Below, in pieces: positions 1 to 7,451 of a stretch of 20,581 bases of DNA (within the stretch, counting starts at the first letter, position 1; each line of letters starts with the position of its first letter). The stretch is from CALMEC01 sp031372145. GTDB lineage: Bacteria; Actinomycetota; Thermoleophilia; Miltoncostaeales; Miltoncostaeaceae. Location of the stretch: positions 1 to 20,581 of the forward strand of contig JANMKR010000159.1 of NCBI GenBank assembly GCA_031372145.1, given 5' to 3'. The position numbers and the translations under genes were made by a program. The notes below the pieces were generated by a model. It made no database searches and was not told the DNA's origin. It saw nothing but the letters and a program-made list of their open reading frames with translations.

Positions 1-314
1 GGGGCGCATACCGTTCAGACAGACGTTTCGCCTTTGGAGCGTTGTCCTCGCCTTCGCCCATATGGTCCGATATGAACGAAGGCTGCGTCCTCGCCCTGCG
101 GGCTTTTCACTCGCCAGACTGTCAACGCATTCCTGAGAGAGACCACTAGATTGATCTTGTCGAGGTTATGGACGCCCCACTCCTTCTTCGCCCCGTCCCT
201 TCCTCGATCGTCACCGGTTGTCCTGGGCGGAGTTGCACAGCGGGAGGGCTTGGCCCTGCATCAGGCCGCGGCTCTCCAGTGACCCCAGCGAGGTTTCGTA
301 GTACGATTCGGTAG
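1..314. other. Left-edge region without a recognisable gene
   Basis: I see no convincing coding region, RNA or repeat here. A few short open frames exist on both strands, but none has a usable ribosome binding site or a motif I recognise. The stretch precedes a toxin/antitoxin pair and probably belongs to the same decayed integrated element whose right end abuts tRNA-Gly at 2033. The copy of the tRNA 3' end expected at the far end of such an element is not visible here, so the element would extend beyond the left edge. Confidence 0.5.
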
Positions 315-551
315 GTGGAGATCCACCCGTCGGCACGTAAACATGGCATGGCCGACGAAGACATCGAGCACGCGGTGACCCAGGCGATGGCAATCGAAGA
401 TCAAGATGACGATGCCCGGTTGTACCTCGGGCCGGCCCGCAACGCCGATCTGCTTGAGGTCGTCACGATCCTGCGGGACGACGGCTCCGAGCTCGTGATC
501 CCCGCCATGGCGATGAGGGCGAAGTACCAGCGACTGCTGCCGGGAGAATGA
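315..551 (+). CDS. Putative small toxin of a type II toxin-antitoxin pair
   Basis: This 78-residue protein starts with GTG and has the layout I associate with small BrnT/RelE-like toxins encoded beside ribbon-helix-helix antitoxins in actinomycetes. It has an N-terminal IHPSARKHG segment, a DEDIEHAV helix, a central strand LLEVVTI and a C-terminal AMRAKYQRLL helix. A toxin of this kind would act in the cytoplasm, probably on RNA, and be neutralised by the protein encoded next. The stop codon lies 2 nt before the preferred start of that gene, which argues for one transcript with toxin first. The upstream ribosome binding site is weak, so a start at the internal ATG (residue 12) cannot be excluded. 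The family assignment is from pattern memory; no catalytic residue can be named. Confidence 0.6.
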   Translation: MEIHPSARKHGMADEDIEHAVTQAMAIEDQDDDARLYLGPARNADLLEVVTILRDDGSELVIPAMAMRAKYQRLLPGE

Positions 552-553
552 GC

Positions 554-832
554 ATGGCGAAGAAGAGATACGGCAAGACAGCGAGCGGTGCGCCGATCAC
601 GGACGATCTCGTCATCAAGCTGGCGGAGCAGGCCGAGGCCGGCTACGACGTCGAGGGAATGGTGGCCCGCCGCGGCGGGCGCCCGCCGATCGGCTCGGCC
701 GCCGCCACCGTCGAATCCGTGCGCCTCGACCCCGAGCTGCGCGACGCGCTCGCGCAGCGTGCGCACCGCGACCACGAGACAACCTCATCGGTCATCCGCA
801 AGGCGCTGCGCAAGTACCTCGACGTCGCATGA
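554..832 (+). CDS. Ribbon-helix-helix (CopG-like) antitoxin
   Basis: This 92-residue protein has a basic N-terminus (MAKKRYGKT), a GRPPIGS linker and a C-terminal ribbon-helix-helix segment: a strand ESVRLDPEL followed by two helices (RDALAQRAHRD and SSVIRKALRKYL). Such proteins dimerise through the strand to bind the operator of their own operon, and bind the partner toxin with the other end. I chose the ATG at 554 because GGGAG at 542-546 is spaced 7 nt from it; the ATG at 548 overlaps the toxin stop as ATGA but sits too close to that site. The RHH being C-terminal, with the long linker before it, fits antitoxins that accompany BrnT-like toxins. The gene lies on the remnant of an integrated element, a usual place for such modules. 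Confidence 0.72.
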   Translation: MAKKRYGKTASGAPITDDLVIKLAEQAEAGYDVEGMVARRGGRPPIGSAAATVESVRLDPELRDALAQRAHRDHETTSSVIRKALRKYLDVA

Positions 833-988
833 CGCCGCCCGACGAGCGAGGTGACCACGATGGTAACTAGCAAGGACTTCCTCGACGAGACATCACAGAG
901 CATCACCGGATCGTTTCGGATGCTTTCCTCACACCTATCGCTATGCCGATTTGCAGGAACTTCACTCCTGGTCCCCCGGCGGTAGCAG

Positions 989-1804
989 GTGGGCAGAAAG
1001 GTCCATGACCTGACCGGTGTCTACCTCAAGCTCCGGCGGGCCGAAGAGCACATCCAGACTCTTCGCGACGAAACCACCGCGTTTCGGGAACGTGATCCCA
1101 AGCCGTTTGGGTTCAGGACCGAGATTGAAAGCGGCCCCGGAAAGGCCCGCGACGACGCGCTCTATGCCGTGGTCCGAGAACAACCACCGGCCAGCCTTGG
1201 TCTGATCGTGGGCGACGTCATCCAGAACGTCCGCTCCGCGCTTGACTATCTCGTCTACGAATTCTCCTCGCCCGAGAATCGTTCTAAGAACGGGACGCAG
1301 TTCCCGATTTGCGACACCCGGGCAAAGTTCTTGGGCCGTCGGAATCAAGCGAAGATCGCCGGGATTGCGGGCGAGGAGCGGGCACTGATTGAAAGGACGC
1401 AACCATACGAATGGAACTACCCGCAGACAGATCACCCGCTGATTCATCTCCGAGAGTTTTCGAATCGCGACAAGCACCGTCTCCTGGTACCAGTGATCGC
1501 CGCGGTTTCGCAACAGGACACCTGGATGGGTTGCGACAACGCCTTGATCAAGATCACCTATTTTGCTGGCGGCCCCGTGGAACACGACACAGCAATCCTG
1601 TCGTTCACCGCAACCCCGGAAAACCCCTTCCGCGACATGCATGTGACACCTGCATCCGGCCTCCAGGTTGAGATCGCCGAACCCAGTCTCCCGTCCATCG
1701 AGATCGTGGACTTCGCGGTGATGCTCCACCATCACGTCCACTCCCTGATCAGCACGTGGGACAGACACGGCTTCTTGCCACCAACGGATTCAGAATGGCA
1801 GTAG
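989..1804 (+). CDS. Conserved hypothetical protein, accessory-gene type
   Basis: This 271-residue cytoplasmic protein of unknown function resembles a scattered family found in accessory regions. Visible landmarks are an N-terminal helix rich in R/E (LKLRRAEEHIQTL), the helix GDVIQNVRSALDYLVYEF, a short QFPICDT strand, and ALIERTQPYEW followed by a FSNRDKHRLL helix. The histidine- and arginine-rich helices (RSALD, NRDKHR) are the most conserved-looking parts, but I cannot name a reaction. No signal peptide or membrane segment is visible. Base composition looks less GC-rich than that of the housekeeping genes to the right, which suits acquisition with the element that ends at the tRNA. The start is GTG with only a weak GGCGG-like site upstream, so the N-terminus is uncertain. 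Confidence 0.6.
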   Translation: MGRKVHDLTGVYLKLRRAEEHIQTLRDETTAFRERDPKPFGFRTEIESGPGKARDDALYAVVREQPPASLGLIVGDVIQNVRSALDYLVYEFSSPENRSKNGTQFPICDTRAKFLGRRNQAKIAGIAGEERALIERTQPYEWNYPQTDHPLIHLREFSNRDKHRLLVPVIAAVSQQDTWMGCDNALIKITYFAGGPVEHDTAILSFTATPENPFRDMHVTPASGLQVEIAEPSLPSIEIVDFAVMLHHHVHSLISTWDRHGFLPPTDSEWQ

Positions 1805-1829
1805 CCAACTTTTGCAGAGAGGGGATATT

Positions 1830-1950
1830 TCCGGCTCTTCCGACCAGCTGATCTGGTCGACCTATGGCCATCTGTTCGAGGGGGCCAGGCTCGCGCCGTC
1901 GACGCCGATGGTCGAGGCGATCGACGCGGCACGCCAGGAGTTGCACAGAA
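1830..1950 (+). pseudogene. C-terminal remnant of a tyrosine (phage-type) integrase
   Basis: The forward frame encodes WSTYGHLFEGARL followed by a short helix VEAIDAARQEL. This is the typical end of a phage-type tyrosine recombinase, in which the tyrosine of the TYGHL motif (codon at 1863) is the catalytic nucleophile. No part of the catalytic core (the R...HxxR residues) is found upstream; the preceding gene ends at 1804 in a different reading context, so only the tail survives. The remnant points at the 3' end of tRNA-Gly 80 nt away, the usual arrangement for an integrase that used that tRNA gene as its attachment site. Confidence 0.55.
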
Positions 1951-2032
1951 GTTGCACAGAACCGGCCGAGCGGCAGTTGCGGCTCCTGTTCAGCACGAGC
2001 GAAATACTGCGACTACCAGGGGAAACAAGGAA

Positions 2033-2104
2033 GCGGACGACGGGGCTCGAACCCGCGACCTCAAGCTTGGGAAGCTCGCGCTCTACCAGCTGAGCTACGT
2101 CCGC
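2033..2104 (-). tRNA. tRNA-Gly (anticodon CCC)
   Basis: Read on the minus strand, the 72 nt fold into a complete cloverleaf. The acceptor arms GCGGACG and CGTCCGC pair perfectly. The D arm is GCTC/GAGC. The anticodon stem CGAGC/GCTTG encloses the loop TTCCCAA, giving anticodon CCC, and the T arm GCGGG/CCCGT encloses TTCGAGC. The tRNA reads GGG glycine codons. CCA is not encoded. The gene's 3' end faces the integrase remnant. Confidence 0.95.
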
Positions 2105-2146
2105 ATCGGCGGCAACGCTACCAGAGACATGCCGCGCGGACGCCCG

Positions 2147-2182
2147 TGTGAGAGCCGGTCAAAGGGGCGACCGGCCCTCACA
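2147..2182 (-). terminator. Terminator hairpin of the lipoprotein gene
   Basis: A 14-bp inverted repeat (2147-2160 with 2169-2182) separated by 8 nt lies 16 nt beyond the stop codon of the lipoprotein gene. Its single imperfect position is a G-U pair in the minus-strand RNA but an A-C mismatch in the plus-strand RNA, so the hairpin is best formed by minus-strand transcripts. No long U tract follows, as is common in high-GC actinomycetes. Confidence 0.7.
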
Positions 2183-2198
2183 GGTGGCGATTCCGGGG

Positions 2199-3293
2199 CT
2201 ACTCCGGAACGATGGCGACGGTCGGGCAGTTCGAGATGAACCCTGCCGATTTGAGGTCGGAGAGATCGGCGTTCGCCGCTCCCATACCGCCGCTGGTGAG
2301 GTCACCGGCAGTCGCGCTCTCAGCGACCGCTGCCGCGGACTTGAGGAGCGTGCGCCGACCGGCCTTGATCGCCGCGTCGCTCCAGACGACGGGGACGACG
2401 TCCCAAACGGGTGAGTAGTCCGCGCCACCCGGCAGCGACGCCTGGATGTTGAGCGGCTCGCCTTCGCCGAGCACGGCCGACTGCAGGCCCTGACGGTTGG
2501 GATCACCCTTGCCGCGCGTCCCGTTGACGATCGGGATGATCGCCGAGCGGGACGAGCTGGCCGGATCGCTCACGCCTTCACCGGGCGCCGCGTTGAGGTT
2601 GGGCGCCAAGATGCTCTCCTCAAGCGCTGCGACGACGTCGACCGACGCATCGAGACGCAGGTAGGCGACCTTCTTGCCGCCGCTGAAGCCGTGTAGGACT
2701 TTGAGCGTCACCTGCTTGGTGGCGGTGTCGATCGCGGTGATGGCGTCCAGCTGACCGGTGTCGTTCTTGACCTGGGTTGCGTTGAGCACCGTTGCGCCGT
2801 CAACCGTGACCAGCGGGCTGTAGGCGCTGTCGCCGATGGCGCCGGCCGCGACTTTGGTGGGCGGGAACCCGTCGGGGCCGGGTGTGACCGACCGCTCGGG
2901 GCGGAAGTCGACGGTCCCCGCGAACGTCAGCAGGTCACCGGTTCCGGTCGCCTTCTGCACCGCTTTGGTGCCGAGCGCGTTGGCGAGCTTGGGCGAATAA
3001 TTGACGCCACGCTTGGTGGCATCCGCCTGATCGGATGAGTCCGTGACGACGTACCACGACGTCGCGCCCTTGGCCGTCTTGCCCTCGAAAATCGGCAGCG
3101 TCACCGTCCCCCCTGCATCGTCGAACGAGATCGCGCTCTTCAAGAACAGCGTTTCTGAGGTCGCGGCCGTGGTCGAGGCGCTCCCTCCGGTGGCCGTGTT
3201 GTCCGAGCCGCCGCATCCGGCAATGACCGCGGAAGCCGCTGTCAGAACTGCAATCGCCGAGAGCGGTGCCCGCCAGGCCGTGTGCCGCTTCAT
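2199..3293 (-). CDS. Secreted lipoprotein of unknown function
   Basis: This 364-residue protein starts at the ATG at 3293, preceded by AGAGGGGA. It has a type II signal peptide: MKRH, a hydrophobic stretch to residue 23, and the lipobox VIAGC with the lipidated cysteine at residue 27, followed by a Gly/Ser/Thr-rich linker. The mature part is probably a cell-surface beta-rich domain facing the outside of the membrane. Recurrent segments are TSWYVVTDSSDQ, AYSPLVTVDGATVLNATQV, an IPIVNGTRG segment, and near the C-terminus YSPVWDVVPVVW followed by TAGDLTSGGMG. I recall similar YSP-W-V-VVW proteins as uncharacterised secreted proteins of bacteria but cannot name a function. An in-frame ATG ten codons upstream would add residues ahead of the signal peptide and is less likely. 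The gene has its own terminator and follows argS on the same strand after 113 nt. Confidence 0.8.
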   Translation of the reverse strand: MKRHTAWRAPLSAIAVLTAASAVIAGCGGSDNTATGGSASTTAATSETLFLKSAISFDDAGGTVTLPIFEGKTAKGATSWYVVTDSSDQADATKRGVNYSPKLANALGTKAVQKATGTGDLLTFAGTVDFRPERSVTPGPDGFPPTKVAAGAIGDSAYSPLVTVDGATVLNATQVKNDTGQLDAITAIDTATKQVTLKVLHGFSGGKKVAYLRLDASVDVVAALEESILAPNLNAAPGEGVSDPASSSRSAIIPIVNGTRGKGDPNRQGLQSAVLGEGEPLNIQASLPGGADYSPVWDVVPVVWSDAAIKAGRRTLLKSAAAVAESATAGDLTSGGMGAANADLSDLKSAGFISNCPTVAIVPE

Positions 3294-3373
3294 AGAGGTC
3301 CCCTCTGTTGAGATCCGAGGCACACGATCGTCGCGTGCCGGACCAACGTAAGGGTGCTTTGTTACCCGGGTGT

Positions 3374-3393
3374 CTCGCTGTCCTTACAGCAAG
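3374..3393 (-). terminator. Possible argS terminator hairpin
   Basis: Thirteen nt after the argS stop codon, the minus strand can form an 8-bp stem, CTTGCTGT with ACAGCGAG, around the tetraloop AAGG. One pair is G-U in minus-strand RNA. There is no U tract. It may separate argS from the lipoprotein gene downstream. Confidence 0.4.
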
Positions 3394-3406
3394 CTTAACG
3401 TGGAGG

Positions 3407-5008
3407 TCACATCCGCTCCGGCGCCGAGACGCCCAGCAGGTCCAGGGCGATGGCCATGACCGACCGCACGGCCCGGGTCAGCTCGACGCGGAACGGCTTG
3501 ACCGCGTCCGGCGCGTCGTAGACGCGACACTGCTCGTAGAAGACGTGGAAATCACGTGCCAGCTCGATCAGGTAGGCGACGACCCGGTGCGGGGCCAGGC
3601 GACGCTCGGCCTCGCCGACCACGTCCGGCCACTCGACCAATCGCAGCGTCAGGGCACGCTCGGCGGGCTCGACCGACGGCGGCACGGCACCGACCGCGAC
3701 GTCACCCACGCGCTCCAACACGTTGCATGCCCGAGCATGGACATATTGGACGTAATAGACCGGGTTCTCGCGGCTCTGCTCACGTGCCACGGCCAGGTCC
3801 AACTCGAACGGCGTCTCGTTGGCGCGCTGCACGAGGAAGAACCGGGCTGCGTCGACGCCGATATCGTCGATCAGGTCGGACATCAGGACGAGGGTCCCCG
3901 CCCGCTTGCTCATCTTCTTCTCCTCGCCGCCTTCGACCAGACTGACGAGTTGGATGAGCGGGATTTGGAGCATCTCCGGGTCGTGGCCACCGGCCGCCAG
4001 CACCGCCCGCAGGCGCTGCAGGTAGCCGTGGTGGTCGGCACCCAGCACGTTGATCAGCACGTCGTAACCGCGCGCCGCCTTGTCCAGGTGGTAGCCGATG
4101 TCGGGCGCGATGTACGTGGTCGTGCCGTCGACGCGACGCAACACGCGGTCCTTCTCGTCGCCGTATGCGGTGGTGCGAAACCAGATCGCGCCATCGTGCT
4201 CGTAGGCGTCACCGGCAGCGAGCAGCCGATCGATCCCTGCAGTCACCTCGCCGCTCTCGTGGAGCGACGTCTCCGAGAAGAACGCGTCGAAGCGAACGCG
4301 GAAGCGCTCAAGATCGGCCTTGATCCGCTCCAACATCAGGTGCTGGGCGCGGTCGGCCAGGGCTGCGCCGTCGACCCCCGAACCGTCCAGGGCCCGTGCG
4401 ATGTCGGTGACGTAGTCCCCGTGGTAGCCGTCCTCGGGCAGGGGCGTATCGCGCCCGTGCAGTTGGTCCATCCGCGCCGCGACGGACTGACCGAACAATG
4501 CGATCTGGCGGCCGTAGTCGTTGACATAGAACTCGCGATGAACTTCGTGGCCGGCAAACTCGAGGATGCGCCCCAAGGAGTCGCCGAAGGCCGCATGGCG
4601 CGCATGACCGACATGGAGCGGTCCGGTGGGGTTGACCGACACGAACTCCAGATGAATCCGCTGGGCCGGTTCCGCCAGGCCCGCCCCGTACCGGGCGCCC
4701 GCAGCCACGATGGCAGCGGCCGCAGTCGCGAACCATGCCGGCGCCAGCGTGATGTTGACGAAACCGGGGCCGGCGATCTCGACCATGTCAACGACGTCGA
4801 GGGTCGTGAGCGCCGCGGCCACCTCGGCGGCGATGTCGCGTGGTGCGCGGCGCGCGGCCTTGGCCAGGCCCAGTGCCACCGGCGTCGCAAGGTCCCCGTG
4901 CTCCTGGTTGGCCGGCTGCGACAGCTCGACCCGCATCGCCGGGTCGATGGCTGCTGCCACGCCCAGGATGGCGTCGATGATCGGCGTGGTCAGTGCATGG
5001 GCGCTCAC
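3407..5008 (-). CDS. argS: Arginine--tRNA ligase
   Basis: This class I aminoacyl-tRNA synthetase charges tRNA-Arg with arginine using ATP in the cytoplasm. It has 533 residues, close to the usual length. The N-terminal Add1 domain spans roughly residues 1-90. The HIGH-like motif HVGH at residues 132-135, preceded by EFVSVNPTGPLH, is the family's signature. The KMSK motif is intact at residues 365-368 (EEKKMSKRAG). The C-terminal helical anticodon-binding domain includes NPVYYVQYVHAR, and the end LLGVSAPERM matches the terminal PERM of the family. The start is GTG at 5008 with a -10-like TAACAT just upstream. The gene is divergent from the hydrolase with only 49 nt between starts. Nothing suggests inactivity. 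Confidence 0.97.
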   Translation of the reverse strand: MSAHALTTPIIDAILGVAAAIDPAMRVELSQPANQEHGDLATPVALGLAKAARRAPRDIAAEVAAALTTLDVVDMVEIAGPGFVNITLAPAWFATAAAAIVAAGARYGAGLAEPAQRIHLEFVSVNPTGPLHVGHARHAAFGDSLGRILEFAGHEVHREFYVNDYGRQIALFGQSVAARMDQLHGRDTPLPEDGYHGDYVTDIARALDGSGVDGAALADRAQHLMLERIKADLERFRVRFDAFFSETSLHESGEVTAGIDRLLAAGDAYEHDGAIWFRTTAYGDEKDRVLRRVDGTTTYIAPDIGYHLDKAARGYDVLINVLGADHHGYLQRLRAVLAAGGHDPEMLQIPLIQLVSLVEGGEEKKMSKRAGTLVLMSDLIDDIGVDAARFFLVQRANETPFELDLAVAREQSRENPVYYVQYVHARACNVLERVGDVAVGAVPPSVEPAERALTLRLVEWPDVVGEAERRLAPHRVVAYLIELARDFHVFYEQCRVYDAPDAVKPFRVELTRAVRSVMAIALDLLGVSAPERM

Positions 5009-5017
5009 GAGCGGGCA

Positions 5018-5023
5018 ATGTTA
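5018..5023 (-). promoter_or_regulatory. -10 element (TAACAT) of argS
   Basis: On the minus strand, TAACAT fits the actinobacterial TAnnnT -10 consensus and ends 9 nt before the argS GTG. No Shine-Dalgarno sequence lies between, so the transcript is likely leaderless or nearly so. I see no good -35 hexamer at 16-18 nt. Confidence 0.3.
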
Positions 5024-5057
5024 CCGACCACGAACACCGCCACCGCCGGAGTGACCC

Positions 5058-6320
5058 ATGCAGACCGCCACCCACCACATCCCGGGCCTCGTGCTGACCG
5101 ACCACCGGTTCACGGTGCCACTCGACGACGCCGAGCCCGCCGGCCGATCGATCGAGGTGTACGCCCGTGAACTGCGCTCTCCGACCGGGGGTGAGTTGCC
5201 GTACCTCGTGTTCTTTCAAGGCGGACCGGGATTCGAATCGCCACGACCGACGGAGCCTGGTGGCTGGATCGGGCGGGCCCTCAAGGACTACCGCGTGTTG
5301 CTGCTCGATCAGCGGGGCACCGGTCTTTCGACCCCGGTCTTGCCCGAGACGCTCGCCCGAATCGGGTCGCCGCAGGCACAGGCCGACTACCTGCGGCATT
5401 TCCGTGCCGACAACATCATCCGCGACGCCGAGCTCATCCGACGTGAGTTGATCGGCGACGCCACCTGGAGCGTGCTCGGCCAGAGCTTCGGCGGATTCTG
5501 CGTGACGCGCTACCTCTCCGCCGCGCCCCACGGCCTGCGCGAGGCGTTCATCACCGGAGGCCTCCCACCCATCGGGGGCCACCCGGACGACTTCTACCGA
5601 CTGACCTATCAACGGATGCTCGACCGCAACGCGCTCTACTACGATCGCTACCCGGGTGACCGCGACGCCGTCCGCCGCATCACCACACGCCTCGCGACAG
5701 GTGATGTGATGCTGCCCGACGGATCGCCCCTGACCGTCCGCCGGTTCCAGCAACTGGGAATGTTGCTCGGTGCGGGCGACGGGTTTGAACGCCTGCACTA
5801 CGGCATGGAACAAGCCTTCGCGGCGGGGGGCGGCGATCTGACGTCGCCGTTCCTGCGCCAGGTCTACACGGAGCAGCCCTGGGAGACCAACCCGATCTAC
5901 GCGCTGATCCACGAAGCGTGCGTCTGCGACGGCACCGCGTCGCGCTGGTCGGCCGCGCGCCTGCGGTCGGAGTTCGCGCAGTTCGATGACCCGACGAACC
6001 TGACGGCCGAAGCGATCTTCCCGTGGATGTTCGAGGACTACGCCGCCCTGCGCCCGTTCGCCGAGACCGCCGACATCCTGGCCGACGTCGAGTGGCCGCG
6101 GCTCTACAACCCTGGCGTGCTCGCGACGAACACCGTCCCCGCCGCAGCGGCGATGTACTACGACGACATGTACGTCGAGCGCGAGCACTCCGAGGCAACC
6201 GCGCGGGCCATCCCCGGCCTGCGCGTATGGGTCACAAACGAGTACCAGCACAACGGCCTGCGTGCCGACGGGGCCACCATCCTCGACCGTCTCATCGCCA
6301 TGGTGCGCGGCGAGCGGTGA
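5058..6320 (+). CDS. Alpha/beta hydrolase, proline iminopeptidase-like (peptidase family S33)
   Basis: This 420-residue cytoplasmic hydrolase has an alpha/beta fold. The oxyanion strand is FFQGGPGFESPRP (HGGPG-like) near residue 53, and the conserved DQRGTGLS follows about 35 residues later. The nucleophile elbow is GQSFGG with Ser143. The catalytic histidine is probably His398 in EYQHNGL near the C-terminus. The HGGPG/DQRGTG pair is typical of prolyl aminopeptidases, which release N-terminal proline from peptides; close relatives are annotated generally as S33 hydrolases, so the exact substrate is open. The start at 5058 is supported by GGAG at 5048-5051 with 6-nt spacing. There is no signal peptide. 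The stop overlaps a GTG that opens the VapC remnant. Confidence 0.88.
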   Translation: MQTATHHIPGLVLTDHRFTVPLDDAEPAGRSIEVYARELRSPTGGELPYLVFFQGGPGFESPRPTEPGGWIGRALKDYRVLLLDQRGTGLSTPVLPETLARIGSPQAQADYLRHFRADNIIRDAELIRRELIGDATWSVLGQSFGGFCVTRYLSAAPHGLREAFITGGLPPIGGHPDDFYRLTYQRMLDRNALYYDRYPGDRDAVRRITTRLATGDVMLPDGSPLTVRRFQQLGMLLGAGDGFERLHYGMEQAFAAGGGDLTSPFLRQVYTEQPWETNPIYALIHEACVCDGTASRWSAARLRSEFAQFDDPTNLTAEAIFPWMFEDYAALRPFAETADILADVEWPRLYNPGVLATNTVPAAAAMYYDDMYVEREHSEATARAIPGLRVWVTNEYQHNGLRADGATILDRLIAMVRGER

Positions 6321-6565
6321 CGACGGACGCCGACGATCAATACAACGCCGCCCTCAATTTCGGTGACTGCCTGACCTCCGCGATCACCCTCAGCGCACAC
6401 GGACAGCTGCTCGTCGGCGGCAGCGGCCTCACCGACCTTGAGGGCGTCACCGTCGAGGCAGCGTCGCGATTCCGGGGCGGCGCATCACCGCTCCGCGAGG
6501 GATGCTCCATGTTTGTGCTCGTCGAATGCGGGTACAAGATCGTGAAGAGCCCGATTGGTTCTTGA
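6317..6565 (+). pseudogene. VapC-type PIN-domain toxin remnant (C-terminal part)
   Basis: The 82-codon frame that begins at the GTG overlapping the hydrolase stop encodes NAALNFGDCLTSAI and then QLLVGGSGLTDLEGV. This corresponds to the C-terminal third of VapC ribonuclease toxins, where the usual pattern is RLNFGDC..AYALA followed by LLFKGDDF..TD. The conserved Gly-Asp of the metal site is kept, but the first ~90 residues with the other acidic residues are missing and the KGDDF segment is altered. After about 6450 the frame has no resemblance to the family. I read it as a decayed toxin gene, with no antitoxin gene nearby. A coincidental open frame is possible but the LNFGDC run makes it unlikely. 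Confidence 0.5.
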
Positions 6566-6663
6566 CGAACGGCTGCTCCCCGATGGATGGAGTCGGTGCC
6601 GAAGTGCGACAACTCGGGATCGCTGACGGCATCGCCACGCACCACACAGAAGGCAGGAGCAGA

Positions 6664-7314
6664 GTGAACAATCAGAGGATCCTCAAGTTCGGTGGCATCG
6701 CCGCCGGCGTCATCATGGTCGCGTTCGGAATCGGTTCGCTCGCGCTCGGCATCAATGCGCGCAGCACCGTCGGCACCGAGCTGACGCGCGAGGTCATCGT
6801 CGGCTCGCCGGACATGAGCCCGGGCGAGATCACGAAAGCGGTCGCGAAGGCCGGCCTGACCAACGTGCCGATTCCGTCATGCAACGTGGCGGACAAGGCG
6901 ATCAAGACGGGGTCCGACGCCCGCTGCTTCGCGCAGTACATGCGCATCCATGCGCTTGAGTCGTCGGGTGGCAACACGTACGCGCAGATGGGACGCTTTG
7001 TCGCCACCGCCGACCCCACCAGCCCCAAAGGCACCAACGACGAGACTGCCGCCGTCAAGGACGAGAAGGGCAAGCCGGTCGCGAACGGTCCCCGCAACAC
7101 GTGGGTCACCGAAACCGCGCTCGCGACTGCGCTGAACGTCTCTTACATGGCCGAGCAGATCGGACTGTTCACCGTCGTCGTCGGACTCGCACTGCTGCTG
7201 AGCGGCATCGGCTTCATCATCCTTGCACTCGCCTTCTTCGGTGGAGGTGACCGCAAACCCGCCGAAGCCGACCGCACACCCGGCACGGCGTCCGAGCCCG
7301 CCACAACCGTGTGA
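6664..7314 (+). CDS. Membrane protein with two transmembrane helices, unknown function
   Basis: This 216-residue protein has one membrane helix near the N-terminus (residues about 8-30) and a second near residues 165-190 (GLFTVVVGLALLLSGIGF). Between them lies an exported domain of about 130 residues with EVIVGSPDMSPGEI, SCNVADKAI, ARCFAQYMRIHALE, YAQMGRF and RNTWVTETALATALN; the two cysteines may form a disulfide. The tail is short, charged and probably cytoplasmic. I recognise this layout as a common uncharacterised membrane protein of actinomycetes; its role is unknown. The start is the GTG at 6664 with AGGAG at 6655-6659; upstream in-frame starts lie in the VapC-remnant region and are rejected. 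It converges with the multicopper oxidase gene. Confidence 0.82.
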   Translation: MNNQRILKFGGIAAGVIMVAFGIGSLALGINARSTVGTELTREVIVGSPDMSPGEITKAVAKAGLTNVPIPSCNVADKAIKTGSDARCFAQYMRIHALESSGGNTYAQMGRFVATADPTSPKGTNDETAAVKDEKGKPVANGPRNTWVTETALATALNVSYMAEQIGLFTVVVGLALLLSGIGFIILALAFFGGGDRKPAEADRTPGTASEPATTV

Positions 7315-7341
7315 CCGACGCTCACATGACGTAACCGGCAC

Positions 7342-7373
7342 GCGCGTGGGACGCCGCACGACGCCCCACGCGC
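7342..7373. terminator. Candidate bidirectional terminator between convergent genes
   Basis: A perfect 9-bp GC-rich inverted repeat, GCGCGTGGG (7342-7350) with CCCACGCGC (7365-7373), encloses 14 nt. It lies 27 nt after the stop of the membrane protein and 78 nt after the stop of the oppositely oriented oxidase gene. There is no U tract on either side. Confidence 0.5.
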
Positions 7374-7451
7374 ACCACCCGTCGCGACACGAGCCTTGTC
7401 GAAGAGCCCAGCCCGACGTGCCCGCAGCAAGCTCGGCGCATCGGCGTCTGG

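Noticed and set aside
851..985. Small 44-codon frame after the antitoxin, with GAGG upstream of an ATG at 860
   Set aside because: The product has no motif and the second half looks non-coding; it could be the truncated start of a lost gene, but I cannot support it.
3308..5170. A 620-codon open frame on the plus strand across argS
   Set aside because: It is antisense to argS, which has complete HVGH and KMSK motifs; the plus-strand product is Arg/Asp/Gln-rich with no recognisable fold and reflects GC codon bias.
6562..6590. TTGACG as a -35 for the small membrane protein gene
   Set aside because: No -10-like hexamer occurs at 16-18 nt; the spacing gives only GGATGG.
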